Below, piece after piece: positions 52,031 to 63,484 of a DNA stretch of 64,000 nucleotides. The position numbers and the translations under genes were made by a program. The DNA is from Perca fluviatilis. Its lineage: Eukaryota; Chordata; Actinopteri; Perciformes; Percidae. The notes under the pieces were generated by a model. It was not told the origin of the DNA. It worked only from the letters and a program-made list of their open reading frames with translations, and did no database searches. The stretch lies in NCBI RefSeq assembly GCF_010015445.1, contig NC_053112.1, positions 329,812-393,811 on the forward strand, written 5' to 3'. Numbering within the stretch: the stretch's first letter is position 1; the number at the start of each line of letters is the position of its first letter.

Positions 52031-52975
52031 CACTCAGTCATTTTCACACACAGACTCACTCATCCATGCATTTTACATACACCTTACATTATGACATTCT
52101 CACACCTCATTCCTTTTTCTTTGTTTAAAGTTAATAATTTTGGTTTACAATAAAATATCTTCTCGATTGGCCTATACTTTGTTGTTGGTGTCCCCTCATT
52201 CTTTGCCACAGGCCATGAGCCGTATCGTGACATAAGTATCGTGATGATATCGTATCGTGACATTAAGTATCGTGATGATATCGTATCATGACATTAAGTA
52301 TCGTGATGATATCGTATCGTGACATAAGTATCGTGATGATATCGTATCGTGACATAAGTACCGTGATGATATTGTATCGTGACACAAGTATCGTGATGAT
52401 ATCGTATCGTGACATAAGTATCGTGATGATATTGTATCGTGACACAAGTATCGTGATGATATCGTATCGCGACATAAGTATCGTGATGATATCGTATCGT
52501 GACACAAGTATCGTGATGATATCGTATCGTGACATAAGTATCGTGATGATATCGTATCGTGACATAAGTATAGTGATGATATCGTATCATGACATTAAGT
52601 ATCGTGATGATATCTTATCGTGACATAAGTATCGTGATGATATTGTATCGTGATGATATCGTATCGCGACATAAGTATCGTGATGATATCGTATCGCGAC
52701 ATAAGTATCGTGATGATATCGCATCGTGACATTAAGTATCGTGATGATATCGTATCGTGACATAAGTATCGTGATGATATCGTATCGTGACATTAAGTAT
52801 CGTGATGATATCGTATCGTGACATTAGTATCGTGATGATATCGTATCGTGACATAAGTATCGTGATGATATCGTATCGTGACATTAAGTATCGTGATGAT
52901 ATCGTATCGTGACATAAGTATCGTGATGATATCGTATCGTGAGGCCTCTGCTGATTCCTACCCCCTAGTGAACTG

Positions 52976-55006
52976 TAGGGATGTCCAAAATACCATTTTA
53001 TTTTGTACAACAACCGTCCGGCGATTCTCCGTAGGGTTGTGCGGCGATGGGAGTGTCGAGAGGAGGTCTAGACCTCACTCTATAATTTACAAGGACCCAA
53101 CAGTTTCCCTTAATTTACCCCCCGAAGAGCAAGCATTTGGAGCGACAGTGGCGATGAAAAACTTCCTTCTTAAACGTGATGAACGGTGGCGCTTATTGTA
53201 ACGATAAACTTAATAGATCTCTGACTAGAAATAGTAGACGCTAGATAGAGGAGAGTAGCAGCAGTGCAGGGCACAGCAGGGCGTAGAAGACGATGGAGGA
53301 AAAACAGAACTGGAAAATCCTCCCGCTTCCCTGAAGTGGCCCCGTGGCAACATGTCGCCAACTCTGTGCGTGAGTTATGGAAACGAACAACGACTGCACT
53401 TCGTAAACTCTGAGGAACTCAAACGGTCGTTGCTTCTGAGTGTGAGGTCAGTTCAAGGATTTGGAAACTCGTGACGCTCTTGGATATATATTTCTTTAAG
53501 TTCCTCTTTTTGATCTAGATGGATTCTTGCTGTTTTTAATTCATGCCGCTGGTCCGAACGCTGCGCTGCGGTTGGCTGGATCTGGTGTGGACGCCGAACC
53601 TGGACGTGAATGAGAGTTTTCCTAAAAGACTTGCGTGCGCATTTTGCATCTTTTGATTCAAGAAGGAGTTTTGTATTTTGCTGCCTTGATGCAACCACTG
53701 CACCCGAAACAGTTTGGAACGCGAGAGAGAGTGGAGTCCACAGTGGTCGGTTCCTTGTTGTTGTTGTCGTGTCTGTGGTTTGGCGTCGTCGCAGCGCTGC
53801 ACGCCCCTCCACTGATTCCAGGTGTCGGGAGCTGGGAGAGCTAATTACAGCTCACTCCTCCGCGCCAACGTTTTCTCATATTTTAGTCTTTTTTTGAGCC
53901 ATCGGCTTCTGCAAGGCATAATCTCTCTGTCCCCTGTCATAACTCGTCACAGCGTCTCTTACTTACTTCCTCTGACTGTTAGCTGCTCGGTCTCCTTTTG
54001 GTCAGGGCGATCTTTGGTCTTCGTTCAAAAATCCTAAAACATACCGTGCAAAAACAAAAGTAAACATACAGTAGTTTATGAAAGTAATTCACACAGGATA
54101 AAGTAACGTTACATGTGTGCAAAGTGGCCTAGTGTCAGCGTGGGTGTCTGGGTCATTACTTCGTATTTAAGATGTTTATGGCAGCGGAGATGAAAGAGTG
54201 TTTGTAACTGGCTAACTTGGCTAGAGGGACTTTATAGCCGCGGCCTGCTGGCAGTAACTAGAAAGAGTTTAGCAGGGGGGGGGGTGGGTGGGATCTTTTG
54301 TAATGTGAGTGGCCCCTCTTTCGGGAGCTTATCTTATCTCTTTATCTCTTTCCTGTGCTCTTTCCATTGGTCTGATTGCCGTTATCAGACGTGGCGCTGT
54401 GAGGACACGCTGCTGTCTGTCACACGGGACTCTGTGGTTCGTCTCGCAGACACCCTGAGGATAAGGGAGGGAGGGAGGGAGGGAGAGAGGGAGGGAGAGA
54501 GGGAGGGAGGGAGAGAGTTAGGGGAGCTGATGTGCCAGATGTGGCCGCGGAGATGAAAAGCCTCCTGCTCGTCTTTAATCTGCGGTCGTCTCCACCGCTC
54601 GCTCGCACGTTTATCTGCAGCTGCCACGTACGCAAACCTGCTCAGCAGCAAGAAAACACCAAATCAAGTTACATAACATTACACTGGGGGGTAGACTAAG
54701 CAGAGTTTGATGTATTTTACTGATAACTTGTGAGGAAAAAAGCACATTTACTATGCTACTGTCCATATTCTGCTCATTTTCAGGTTCATTATTGTAATTT
54801 GAGGTTGTACCAGAATAGGTTTACATAGTTTAATTATCAAAAAACACCATATTTTAGTTGTACTGCACATTGATGCAGCTCCTCTTTTCTCCCTGTGTTG
54901 TGACTTGTGACGGTTTTCTGCATGTCTTCCCCCCCCTCTCATATCAGCCTGTCCAGTTCATAAAAAACATCAAAATGCCCCAAAAAAATAACCTTAGGGC
55001 TGGATT
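52976..55006 (+). other. Intron sequence: repeat fragments, no exon
   Basis: Bases 53063-53290 are a degenerate copy of the repeat at 51250. Bases 54462-54515 are a (GGGA)n purine run. Bases 54757-54900 are a reversed fragment of the 14706-type element (TTTTCAGGTTCATTATTG). The rest, 53300-54450, contains no exon I can support. Confidence 0.5.
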
Positions 55007-55014
55007 GTAAAAAG

Positions 55015-55447
55015 TACGGCTGCTCCCTCTTAGTGGATCAGAGGACTAATCGGTGGTTCTGGTCTTAGTCAGCGTAGATCTCTTTACTCCATTAGTCATG
55101 TCTGATGCTGTTTTCATGCTGAATGACTTATTTCCAAGAAACGTACGAGCTCATCTCTGGTAAACACAAGAATTAAGGGTTGACCTTTGACCTCACAGAT
55201 ATCACCGTGAAACCTACTTTGATTACTTTCATTAAGGCAGTTTATTTCTTGTATTACACGTTTTCTGAAATGTTGCAAATATGCAAAGGAGGCGTTATCT
55301 TATTCAGTATATGCATCCTTTTTAACATGACTCTTAGTGGAGAAACTCAGATTTACAGATCTGTCGATTTAATCAACTAATCGATTAGTCGATACGATTG
55401 AACGAGTGTTCGTGGACTGAGAATTTCTTTAATCGAGCAGCGCCCTA
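55015..55447 (+). mobile_element. hAT-type MITE, second copy of the 26620 family
   Basis: Exact GTAAAAAG duplications (55007-55014 and 55448-55455) flank degenerate ends TACGGCTGCTCCC and GAGCAGCGCCCTA. The interior has CTAATCGATTAGTCGATA. It is more diverged from the 26620 copy and longer. It ends about 80 bases before the thyroglobulin exon. Confidence 0.88.
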
Positions 55448-55529
55448 GTAAAAAGACTTGCAGGTTTGCCTTCTCAGTGTCGTTGTCGTTGTGTCACTCT
55501 GTTGTTTTTGTCTCCCCCCCCCTCCCCAG

Positions 55530-55775
55530 AGCGCGAGAAGACACCGTGCGAGCGCCACAGAGAGAGCGCCCAGACCGCCACCTCCGGCTCCGGCTCCGGC
55601 ATCTTCTCCTTCTTCCGTCCGCGGCCGGCCGTCGGCCAGTACGTCCCGCAGTGCGACCGCCACGGAGCCTACGAGCCCACGCAGTGCCACGCCGCCATCG
55701 GGCAGTGCTGGTGCGTGGACGCCGGCGGACAGGAAGTCCCCAACACCCGCACGGGCCCCGGCAGCACCCCTCTGT
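55530..55775 (+). CDS. nid1: nid1 exon: thyroglobulin type-1 domain
   Basis: This 246-base exon with phase-1 borders lies between CCCCTCCCCAG and GTGAGT. It encodes EREKTPCERHRESAQ, a Gly/Ser-rich insert (SGSGSGIF), then VGQYVPQCDRHGAYEPTQCH and IGQCWCVDAGGQEVPNTRTG. The Q-C and C-W-C-V motifs and six cysteines define a thyroglobulin type-1 repeat. Only one such exon lies between EGF5 and the hinge. That supports nidogen-1, because nidogen-2 has two. Confidence 0.95.
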
Positions 55776-55991
55776 GTGAGTCGACTGAGCGATTACACGT
55801 GTCAGTGTTTCCATGTGGAATTTGTAGTGGCGGACAGACCTGCCCCCAACAGTCCTAAAGGAAACACTGGTGTATTCCCACTATTATTCCCAATATGACA
55901 ATATTCTGAGTTTGATACATGTTGATAACCTTAACGATGGCTCAGTTCCATCAAGTGTCCCAGTAACATATTTCAGTGAGTCAGCATGACC

Positions 55992-56565
55992 AATACCAGG
56001 ACCTCTCCTAAGTGGAATGCAGCCATCAGTAATGGTTTAATACCAGGACCTCTCCTAAGTGGAATGCAGCCATCATTAATGGTTTAATACCAGGGTCTCT
56101 CCTAAGTGGAATGCAGCCATCAGTAATGGTTTAATACCAGGGTCTCTCCTAAGTGGAATGCAGCCATCATTAATGGTTTAATACCAGGACCTCTCCTAAG
56201 TGGAATGCAGCCATCATTAATGGTTTAATACCAGGACCTCTCCTAAGTGGAATGCAGCCATCATTAATGGTTTAATACCAGGACCTCTCCTAAGTGGAAT
56301 GCAGCCATCAGTAATGGTTTAATACCAGGGTCTCTCCTAAGTGGAATGCAGCCATCATTAATGGTTTAATACCAGGGTCTCTCCTAAGTGGAATGCAGCC
56401 ATCAGTAATGGTTTAATACCAGGACCTCTCCTAAGTGGAATGCAGCCATCATTAATGGTTTAATACCAGGACCTCTCCTAAGTGGAATGCAGCCATCATT
56501 AATGGTTTAATACCAGGACCTCTCCTAAGTGGAATGCAGCCATCATTAATGGTTTAATACACCTG
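55992..56565 (+). repeat. 47-bp tandem array, about 12 units
   Basis: The unit contains ACCAGGACCTCTCCTAAGTG and GAATGCAGCCATCATTAATG and GTTTAAT, with two alternating variants (GGACCT/GGGTCT and CATTAATG/CAGTAATG). It ends about 80 bases before the hinge exon. The 47-bp length is shared with the array at 6583 but the sequences are unrelated. Confidence 0.94.
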
Positions 56566-56647
56566 TGCTGTTCCTACTATGACATGTCAACATGTCTGCT
56601 GTGAAAAAGGTCAATGAACGCTCCTCTCTCTCTCTCTCTCTGTGCAG

Positions 56648-56820
56648 GTATCGACCAGGCGGTGACGCCGGCTCCGGTGGGTCCGACCCCGCGGCCCGAC
56701 GTCCACCCCGTTGCCCCGGGAACGCACCTGCTGTTCGCTCAGAGCGGGAAGATCGAGCACGTCCCTCTGGACGGGTACAACATCAGGAAGGAGGAGGCCA
56801 AACCTCTGCTGCACATCCCC
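56648..56820 (+). CDS. nid1: nid1 exon: hinge and start of the beta-propeller
   Basis: This 173-base exon starts with two bases that complete the last Cys of the thyroglobulin domain (CTCTGTGCAG acceptor) and ends phase 0 before GTGAGG. It encodes IDQAVTPAPVGPTPRPDVHP, then GTHLLFAQSGKIEHVPLDGY and KEEAKPLLHIP. The second part is the first strand set of the nidogen-1 six-bladed LDLR-type propeller (G-T-H-L-L-F-A-Q in the family). The preceding Pro-rich segment is the hinge. Confidence 0.93.
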
Positions 56821-57273
56821 GTGAGGCCACATTAGATCACAGTTTCGATACCTCAGTTTCGATGCCGGTTCCTTAACGATACTTTTTTTTTTGATATCGT
56901 ATGTTTTAAAATCGATTTCAACATCAAGAAAAATACATTAAACACAAAGCTTTTATTTTCCACCTTAATTGTGACTCAAAACAGTTATCAAAATTAAAAA
57001 AATCTGGTAAAACTGCTCACATAACGTTACCTCGCCTTGCAAGTTCAGCCTGTCAGTCAGTCACCAGGGCAGAGAAACCACCGTTGTGCCTGCTTGTCTA
57101 AGAGGAAGTGGAACGGCAACTGCACCGCCACCGCTTTCAGCTCGCCATTAATATCATATCGCAGCAAACGCTGTCTGCGTGAATTTTAGAAAAACTGTAA
57201 CTACACTTGAAACCAACCAGGACTCTCTGTGACTTCAACTAAACTGCAGACAGTTTACTGCGTCCACACCTCT

Positions 57274-57338
<65 letters not shown>

Positions 57339-57487
57339 GGAGCTCCGATAAAATTGATTATTTAACAACTAGATAGATAGATCTTTATTGTGATTGTATG
57401 CAGTACAACAAAATTATGTTGGAGCCATCCTCTCCAAATAGCAGCATAGAGTAAAAAGATTTAAAAATAAAAAAATAATAAAATAAA

Positions 57488-57524
<37 letters not shown>

Positions 57525-58876
57525 TACACACACACACACTCACACACACACACATATACACCAGCACATTCTCACCCAAGCACATCTCGCACATACACAT
57601 TCATTCCATGTTTTCAATAAATGGTCTAAAAAACATTTAACACAGCAGTTATTGCACACGCCAAAAACATCTTTGAGTTGTGGACAAAACGAGACATTTG
57701 AGGACGTCATCTTGGGGCTTTTTGGGAAACACTGACCCACATATTTCACAATTTTCTGACATCATAGAGACCAAACAACTCATCCATTCATCCAGAAGAT
57801 AATCCATGAAGACAATAATGGTTATTTACAACCCTAGAGTAAATGCTGAGAGGAACTCCAGCCGGCTGAGCTCTTTGTAGAATTGGAAACCAGCCCAAAC
57901 ATCTCGACTTGTGAGAGTTTTTTTCGGGTGACGACATCGAACAGCCTAGACACAGAGTGTCAGTGTTCGTCATGAATGTAGTCGAACCGCTTCTGAGCGT
58001 TCCTGTCGGCCGGGAAACAATCCTCCATTTGTACTTCGACAGATTCATAGCATCAGAATTCTCTTCTTCTCTTCTCTAAAGCTCGTACGTCGTAATGTAG
58101 CGCAGCTGAGCACAAAGCTGTCCGTCAGCGTCGGCGTCTCCCAGTCCCGACCCGGCGCTGAGAGACAAAAGACTCTTTCAGAATGAGCGTGCTCCTGAAT
58201 GCAGCGCTGGAGGAAGTATTCAGGTCCTTTACTGCAGTCAAAGTACTAACACCACACTGTAAAAATACTCTGTTACAAGTACAAGCCCTGCACTGAAATG
58301 TAGCGGAGTAGAAGTAGAAAGTGGCACGAAGAGAAAAGACTCAAGTTAAAGTACAAGTAGCTCAACATTTGGTACTTAAAGGTGCCCTGCCACACAAAAC
58401 CGTTTTTCCTTGTATTTTTTTTAAATATGTCAGGTCCATATGTGTGTGTGTGTTATGTGGTGAATGTGAAAATGAACTGCTACCTCCTCTGTCAGCTCTA
58501 AGCAGAGAAATCAGACCAATCACAACAGCTGGTCAGTCTGACATCATACTGCCTGAGCTCATTACTATTCATGAGCTCGCCCAGTTGGGCTGGGGTAAAG
58601 GATTCTGACAGCCAGGCTCTCATTGGCTAGCTGTTAGCCAGTCAGATTCAAACAGCAAGCTTGTTGAATAGTTGGAACTGGCAGAGAAATCAGGCTGAGT
58701 CTTCCTGCAGGCTTTCTATACCGCGCTAGAGTGGCTGAAACAAGGTAACCAAGGTTACAGAGTCCATGAGTAGACCTTCAGACACACCAAAAGTCATAAA
58801 TGCTGTGGCTGGCACTGCAGAGTACAAGCTATGGATGTGTACTTGTTACTTCTTCTGAATAAGTGTGCTCCTGTAG
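56821..58876 (+). other. Intron sequence: microsatellites and repeat fragments
   Basis: Bases 56845-56935 look like a MITE end (GATGCCGGTTCCTTAACGAT). Bases 57271-57337 are (TG)n, and 57488-57556 mixed (AT)n and (AC)n. Bases 57365-57460 resemble a retroelement tail (GATAGATCTTTATTGTGATT). Bases 58205-58320 (TGGAGGAAGTATTCAGGTCC) are a common fish repeat. Bases 58378-58760 begin AAAGGTGCCCTGCCACAC, another MITE-like start. No exon was found. Confidence 0.55.
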
Positions 58877-58978
58877 GACGAGGTGGTGTGGCGGGCCGCT
58901 GGTGGAGAGATGGTCTACTGGACCCGACATCGCCCTCGCACCTGAGTGGAGGGGACATCGTCCCCGTCATCACTACAG
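58877..58978 (+). CDS. nid1: nid1 exon: YWTD propeller blade, damaged by indels
   Basis: The block lies between CTCCTGTAG and GTACAG. Frame 1 gives DEVV and, after a degraded stretch, GEMVYWT. A different frame gives LSGGDIVPVITT. Both match the NID1 blade that reads V-G-L-x-x-D-C-V-x-K-M-V-Y-W-T-D and ends with the G-G-x-x-x-x-I strand. Compared with the family, about four codons are missing before MVYWT, one extra C follows TGGACC, and about 17 bases are missing after GACATCGCC. The length of 102 cannot satisfy the neighbouring phases, which need a remainder of 1 when divided by 3. A 2.3-kb noisy array starts immediately after the donor. Confidence 0.72.
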
Positions 58979-58989
58979 GTACAGCGCAC

Positions 58990-61315
58990 AGAGACACAAG
59001 GCACAGGGGAGGAGCATAGGGGACAGGCATAGGAGACAGGGGAGGCCTGGAGCAGGGGCGCCAGGAACACAGGAGACAGCATAGGGGGGGCATAGGAGCG
59101 GGGAGAGGAGGCATGGGCGGGACCATAGGGGAGACATAGGAGAGCATGGGACAGGGAGTAAGGGGCACATAGAGACGCATAGGAGACAGGAGACACACAG
59201 GGGAGACAGACATAGAACAGACATGGGAGACACAGGGGGGGCACGGGAGAAGGCTAGGAACAATGGGCAAGGAGACACGGGGAACTAGGACAACAGGCAC
59301 TAGGGGCACTGGGGAGACAGACATAGGAGACACAGGGAGACAGACATGGGCAGACATAGGAGACACAGGAGACAGACATAGGAGACACAGGAGACAGACA
59401 TAGGAGACACAGGAGACAGACACAGGGGAAAACATGGAGACACAGGAACAGCATAGGGACACAGGAGACAGACATAGGAGACAGACATAGGAGACACAGG
59501 AGACAGATATAGGAGACACAGGAGACAGACATAGGAGACAGACATAGGAGACACAGGAGACAGACACAGGAGACAGACATAGGAGACAGACATAGGAGAC
59601 ACAGGAGACAGACATAGGAGACACAGGAGACAGACATAGGAGACAGACATAGGAGACACAGGAGACAGACACAGGAGACAGACATAGGAGACACAGGAGA
59701 CAGACATAGGAGACACAGGAGACAGACATAGGAGACAGACATAGGAGACACAGGAGACAGACATAGGAGACACAGGAGACAGACATAGGAGACAGACATA
59801 GGAGACACAGGAGACAGACACAGGAGACAGACATAGGAACCAGGGGAACAGACATAGGAGACACAGGGGGAACAGACACAGAGGAGACAAGACATAGGAG
59901 ACACAGGAGACAGACAATAGGAACACAGGGAGACAGACACAGGGAGACAGACATAGGAGACACAGGAGACAGACATAGGAGACACAGGGGAGACAGAACA
60001 CAGGAGACAGACATAGGGGAGACAGAAGAGACACAAGGACCAGGGGAACAGACATAGGAGACAGACATAGACACAGGAGACAGACATAGGAGACACAGGA
60101 GACAGACACAGGAGACAGACATAGGAGACACAGGAGACAGACACAGGAGACAGACATAGGAGACACAGGAGACAGATATAGGAGACACAGGAGACAGACA
60201 TAGGAGAGAGACATAGGAGAGAGACATAGGAGAGAGACATAGGAGAGAGACATGGGAGACAGACATAGGAGACAGACATAGGAGACAGACATAGGAGAGA
60301 GGAGAGAGACATAGGAGAGAAGAGCGAGACATAGGAGACAGACATAGGAGAGAACTAGGAGAGAGAACACATAGGAGACAGACATAGGAGAGAGACATAG
60401 GAGAGAGACATGGGAGACAGACATAGGAGACAGACATAGGAGACAGACATAGGAGAGAGACATAGGAGAGAGAACTAGGAGAGAGACATAGGAGACAGAC
60501 ATAGGAGACAGACATAGGAGAGAGAACTAGGAGAGAGACATAGGAGAGAGAACTAGGAGAGAGACATGGGAGAGAGACATAGGAGACAGACATAGGAGAG
60601 AGAAAGAGGAGAGAGACATAGGAGAGAGACATAGGAGAGAGACATAGGAGAGAGACATAGGAGAGAGACATAGGAGAGAGAACTAGGAGAGAGACATAGG
60701 AGACAGACATAGGAGACAGACATAGGAGAGAGAACTAGGAGAGAGACATAGGAGAGAGACATAGGAGAGAGACATGGGAGAGAGACATAGAGACAGACAT
60801 ATGAGAGAGACATGGGAGACAGACATAGGAGAGAGACATAGGAGAGAGACAAGGAGAGAGACATAGGAGAGAGAACTAGGAGAGAGACATAGGAGACAGA
60901 CATAGGAGACAGACATAGGAGAGAGACATAGGAGAGAGACATAGGAGAGAGACATAGGAGACAGACATAGGAGACAGACATAGGAGAGAGAACTAGGAGA
61001 GAGAACTAGGAGAGAGACATAGGAGACAGACATAGGAGACAGACATAGGAGAGAGAAACTAGGAGAGAGACATATGAGAGAGACATGGGAGACAGACATA
61101 TGAGAGAGACATGGGAGAGAGACATAGGAGACAGACATAGGAGAGAGACATATGAGAGAGACATGGGAGACAGACATATGAGAGAGACATGGGAGACAGA
61201 CATAGGAGAGAGACATAGGAGACAGACATAGGAGAGAGACATAGGAGAGAGACATAGGAGAGAGACATAGGAGACATAGAAAACATAGGAAAGAGACATG
61301 GGAGACAGACATGGG
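58990..61315 (+). repeat. 2.3-kb purine-rich GACATAGGAGA array
   Basis: Units of about 10 to 12 bases, AGACATAGGAGA with ACACAGGAGA, GAACTAGGAGA and ACATGGGAGA variants, begin about 12 bases after the donor of the damaged propeller exon. The + strand is mostly A and G with almost no long pyrimidine run. The region 58990-60060 is ragged, with GGGG runs and dropped bases; 60180-61315 is more regular. Low stop content on the minus strand creates a 638-codon open frame of V/S/L/C-rich residues that is not a gene. Confidence 0.95.
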
Positions 61316-61682
61316 AGACGTACCAAGTAGGCACTTCAGACTCTGACCTTTTTGTGAGGAGTAAGCCTGATCTTCCAGACTTTTTCGACATACTGTACTA
61401 TGACTATCATTTTCTGTACTCCGTTATGTTGAACAATAAATACAACGTCAAACCAACGACTCAGTGTGATACATACCTGGCGACTGAAGGTTGTGTGTTC
61501 AAGCCCTTTAAAGGTCAATGCATTTTCCAGTTAATGTTCGTCTTTTGTTATCAGAATTGTTTGTCGGTTCACTCTGCAGCACTTTGGGATTGCTTTAAAA
61601 CAATGAAAGGTGCTCTACAAATAAAATGTATTGTTATTATTAAATTCTTTGTACATTTTGCGTCTGTCCCTGGCGTCCTCAG
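61316..61682 (+). other. Intron sequence with a retroelement-like tail
   Basis: Bases 61565-61645 (GCACTTTGGGATTGCTTTAA, then GGTGCTCTACAAATAAAATG) resemble the 3' tail of a common fish retroelement. No other feature. Confidence 0.5.
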
Positions 61683-61854
61683 AGCTGCAGAGTCCTGAAG
61701 GCGTCGCCATCGACCACGTGGCGCGCCTCCTCTTCTGGACCGACTCCATACGCGACACCGTGGAGGTTTCCAGGCTGGACGGCAGCCAGCGGCGAGTCCT
61801 GTTCGACACGGACCTCATCAACCCTCGGCCCATCGTCACCAACCCGGCCTACGG
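61683..61854 (+). CDS. nid1: nid1 exon: YWTD propeller blade
   Basis: This 172-base exon starts with two bases after GCGTCCTCAG and ends with two before GTGAGT. It encodes LQSPEGVAIDHVARLLFWTD, then SIRDTVEVSRLDGSQRRVLF and DTDLINPRPIV. The S-P-E-G-(I/V)-A-(V/I)-D, F-W-T-D and L-D-G-x-x-R motifs are the LDLR class B repeat signature. It is intact and phases fit both neighbours. The propeller is the laminin-binding globule G3. Confidence 0.94.
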
Positions 61855-63326
61855 GTGAGTGCTTCGGTCGCGGCGTTCACAGGTTTCACAGCAACGTCTT
61901 CTCTTTGAGCTGGTAGGGAAATGCTGACTAGAGGTGTTGAAATTAATCAAATAACCGATGCATGGAATCGTGGACGATGCTGCATCGATAATCGGCCGGC
62001 TCATAATCGATTATTTCTGTTTATAATGTAATGTAGGCCTGACAACATTTCTGTTTACATATTCTGGTGTGTTTTTGCACATTCAGGAGGTGCCATGTGC
62101 TCAGTGCTGTATAGTTTTATGTATCCAATTTATTTAGTGTTAGAGCACTGCAGGATGTTTGGTTTTTGAAGCTTGAAAAGCTATGAATTAAATATCCTAC
62201 ATGGCTTTAATAGAGACATTTATTTGACGCATCGTTATGCGTCGAGATATCGAATCGAATTGAATCGCTGACGTGATAATCGTAATCGAATCAGTGAAGA
62301 TTCACACCTCTACACCAGACCCTTCTCAGCTGTAACTGAGAGGGGGGTCTGGGGGAAGCTTCATTCACAGCCCATTTCCAAAGGGGGCGTCGCCAACGGA
62401 CGCCGCTCAAATGCCTCTGGGCGCCATTGGATAATCCTTCAACCAATCAGAGCAACGATCCAGGTGACATGGCATCGACGATATACAATAATAGAGCAGC
62501 TAGAACAGTCTGGTAGCCTGAGTTCAGAAAACGACATCACTTTACTGTAACGCAGCCTATAAAACCTGGAAAGACCAGACTTATGTCATATGACGATATC
62601 CAAAATGTAAAACGATATCTAGCTGCAACTTTCCCTCTTTCGCGTTTAGCAGCAATAATCAACGCTGGCTTTGACGCACCCTCCCCAGCTAGCTCCACCC
62701 TTTTGTCCAAATATGGTCACTCCTGACTCCAAAATACCAAGATGATTAAGATGTGTAACCTCCACCAAATGTAGCACAAGTAGACTATATACTTCACAGC
62801 TACTTCCGTCAGATCGTTTATAGATGTTGACGTTTACGAGCGTACTTGAAGGCAGCTTCATTTCCCGGAAAAGAGAGAAATTAGGAGGGACGGAGGGAAC
62901 AGTCGGTTTGTTCCACAAACTCCCGGCAAGTTCAGAGCTTGTGTTTGTGGTCCTTCGGGTCACCAGGACCCGAAGGACCACACAAGGGTTGCACCTTAGT
63001 GCTTGTTTGTACAGCAGTTTGGTCAGCTTAAACTGTGTTTAAATGTGCTCCAGAAATAAACTTTACTTACTTACTTTACAAGAGACAGGGTTTAGAGAGC
63101 AATTCTCAACAAAGTGAACGGAAGTACATAAGCCTTGTGTGGTCCTTCGGGTCCCGGTGACCCGTAGGACCACACAAGGGTTAAAGCGTTCTCGTGGCAG
63201 AGATGGAGGCAGTGGTGTTTCCTGTTTCTTGTACGGGACTCTCACACCGCCTCCAAACCACACCCACAAGTCTGATCCAGGCTCACATGACCTGCGTTAA
63301 ACTGGCCTTTGTCCCGTTTGCTGCAG
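61855..63326 (+). other. Intron sequence with MITE copies and two hairpins
   Basis: Bases 61929-62312 are a second copy of the TAGAGGTGTTGAA MITE (right end TTCACACCTCTA). Bases 62315-62460 are the repeat also at 47249. Bases 62476-62625 are an end-less fragment of the 26155 family. Palindromes GGTCCTTCGGGTC...GACCCGAAGGACC at about 62947-62975 and 63139-63173 are each followed by ACACAAGGGTT, like the ends of the piggyBac-like MITE at 43488. Confidence 0.65.
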
Positions 63327-63484
63327 GCGGCTGTACTGGGCCGACTGGAACCGAGACGGCCCCAAGATTGAGATGTCCAACATGGACGGGACGGACCGGA
63401 CCGTGCTGGTGAAAGACGACCTGGGGCTCCCCAACGGCCTGACCTTTGACCTGGAAGACCAGCAGCTGTGCTGGGCCGACGCAG
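63327..63484 (+). CDS. nid1: nid1 exon: YWTD propeller blade
   Basis: This 158-base exon follows TTTGCTGCAG and precedes GTGAGA. It encodes RLYWADWNRDGPKIEMSNMD, then GTDRTVLVKDDLGLPNGLTF and QQLCWADA. The W-N-R-D-x-P-K-I-E motif and D-L-G-L-P-N-G-L-T-F-D are near-invariant in nidogens and belong to the propeller segment that contacts the laminin gamma-1 LE module. It is intact. Confidence 0.95.

Larger units (their letters stand above)
50320..52967 (-). mobile_element. hAT-type element with ATCGTGATGATATCGT array, inverted copy of 41128-43095
   Basis: The ends TAGGGGTGGGGG and CTGATTCCTACCCCCTA are flanked by exact GTGAACTG duplications (50312-50319 and 52968-52975). Relative to 41128-43095 the element is reversed. 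Here 50320-50431 matches the right arm there, and the 52215-52945 array plus GAGGCCTCTGCTGATTCC matches the left end. Two later insertions lie inside: a TAGTGGTGCACGATATAA element at about 50435-50812, and a fish repeat with a 38-bp array at 51250-52030. Confidence 0.85.

Noticed and set aside
53453..53897. Overlapping open frames of 70-119 codons around 53.5-53.9 kb
   Set aside because: No recognisable motif, no convincing acceptor or donor pair in phase with nid1, and open on both strands in unrelated frames.
58794..60710. Minus-strand open frame of 638 codons rich in Ser, Leu, Val and Cys
   Set aside because: It is the complement of the GACATAGGAGA array, which gives few stop codons. It would look membrane-like by composition only. 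It switches freely among several equally open frames.
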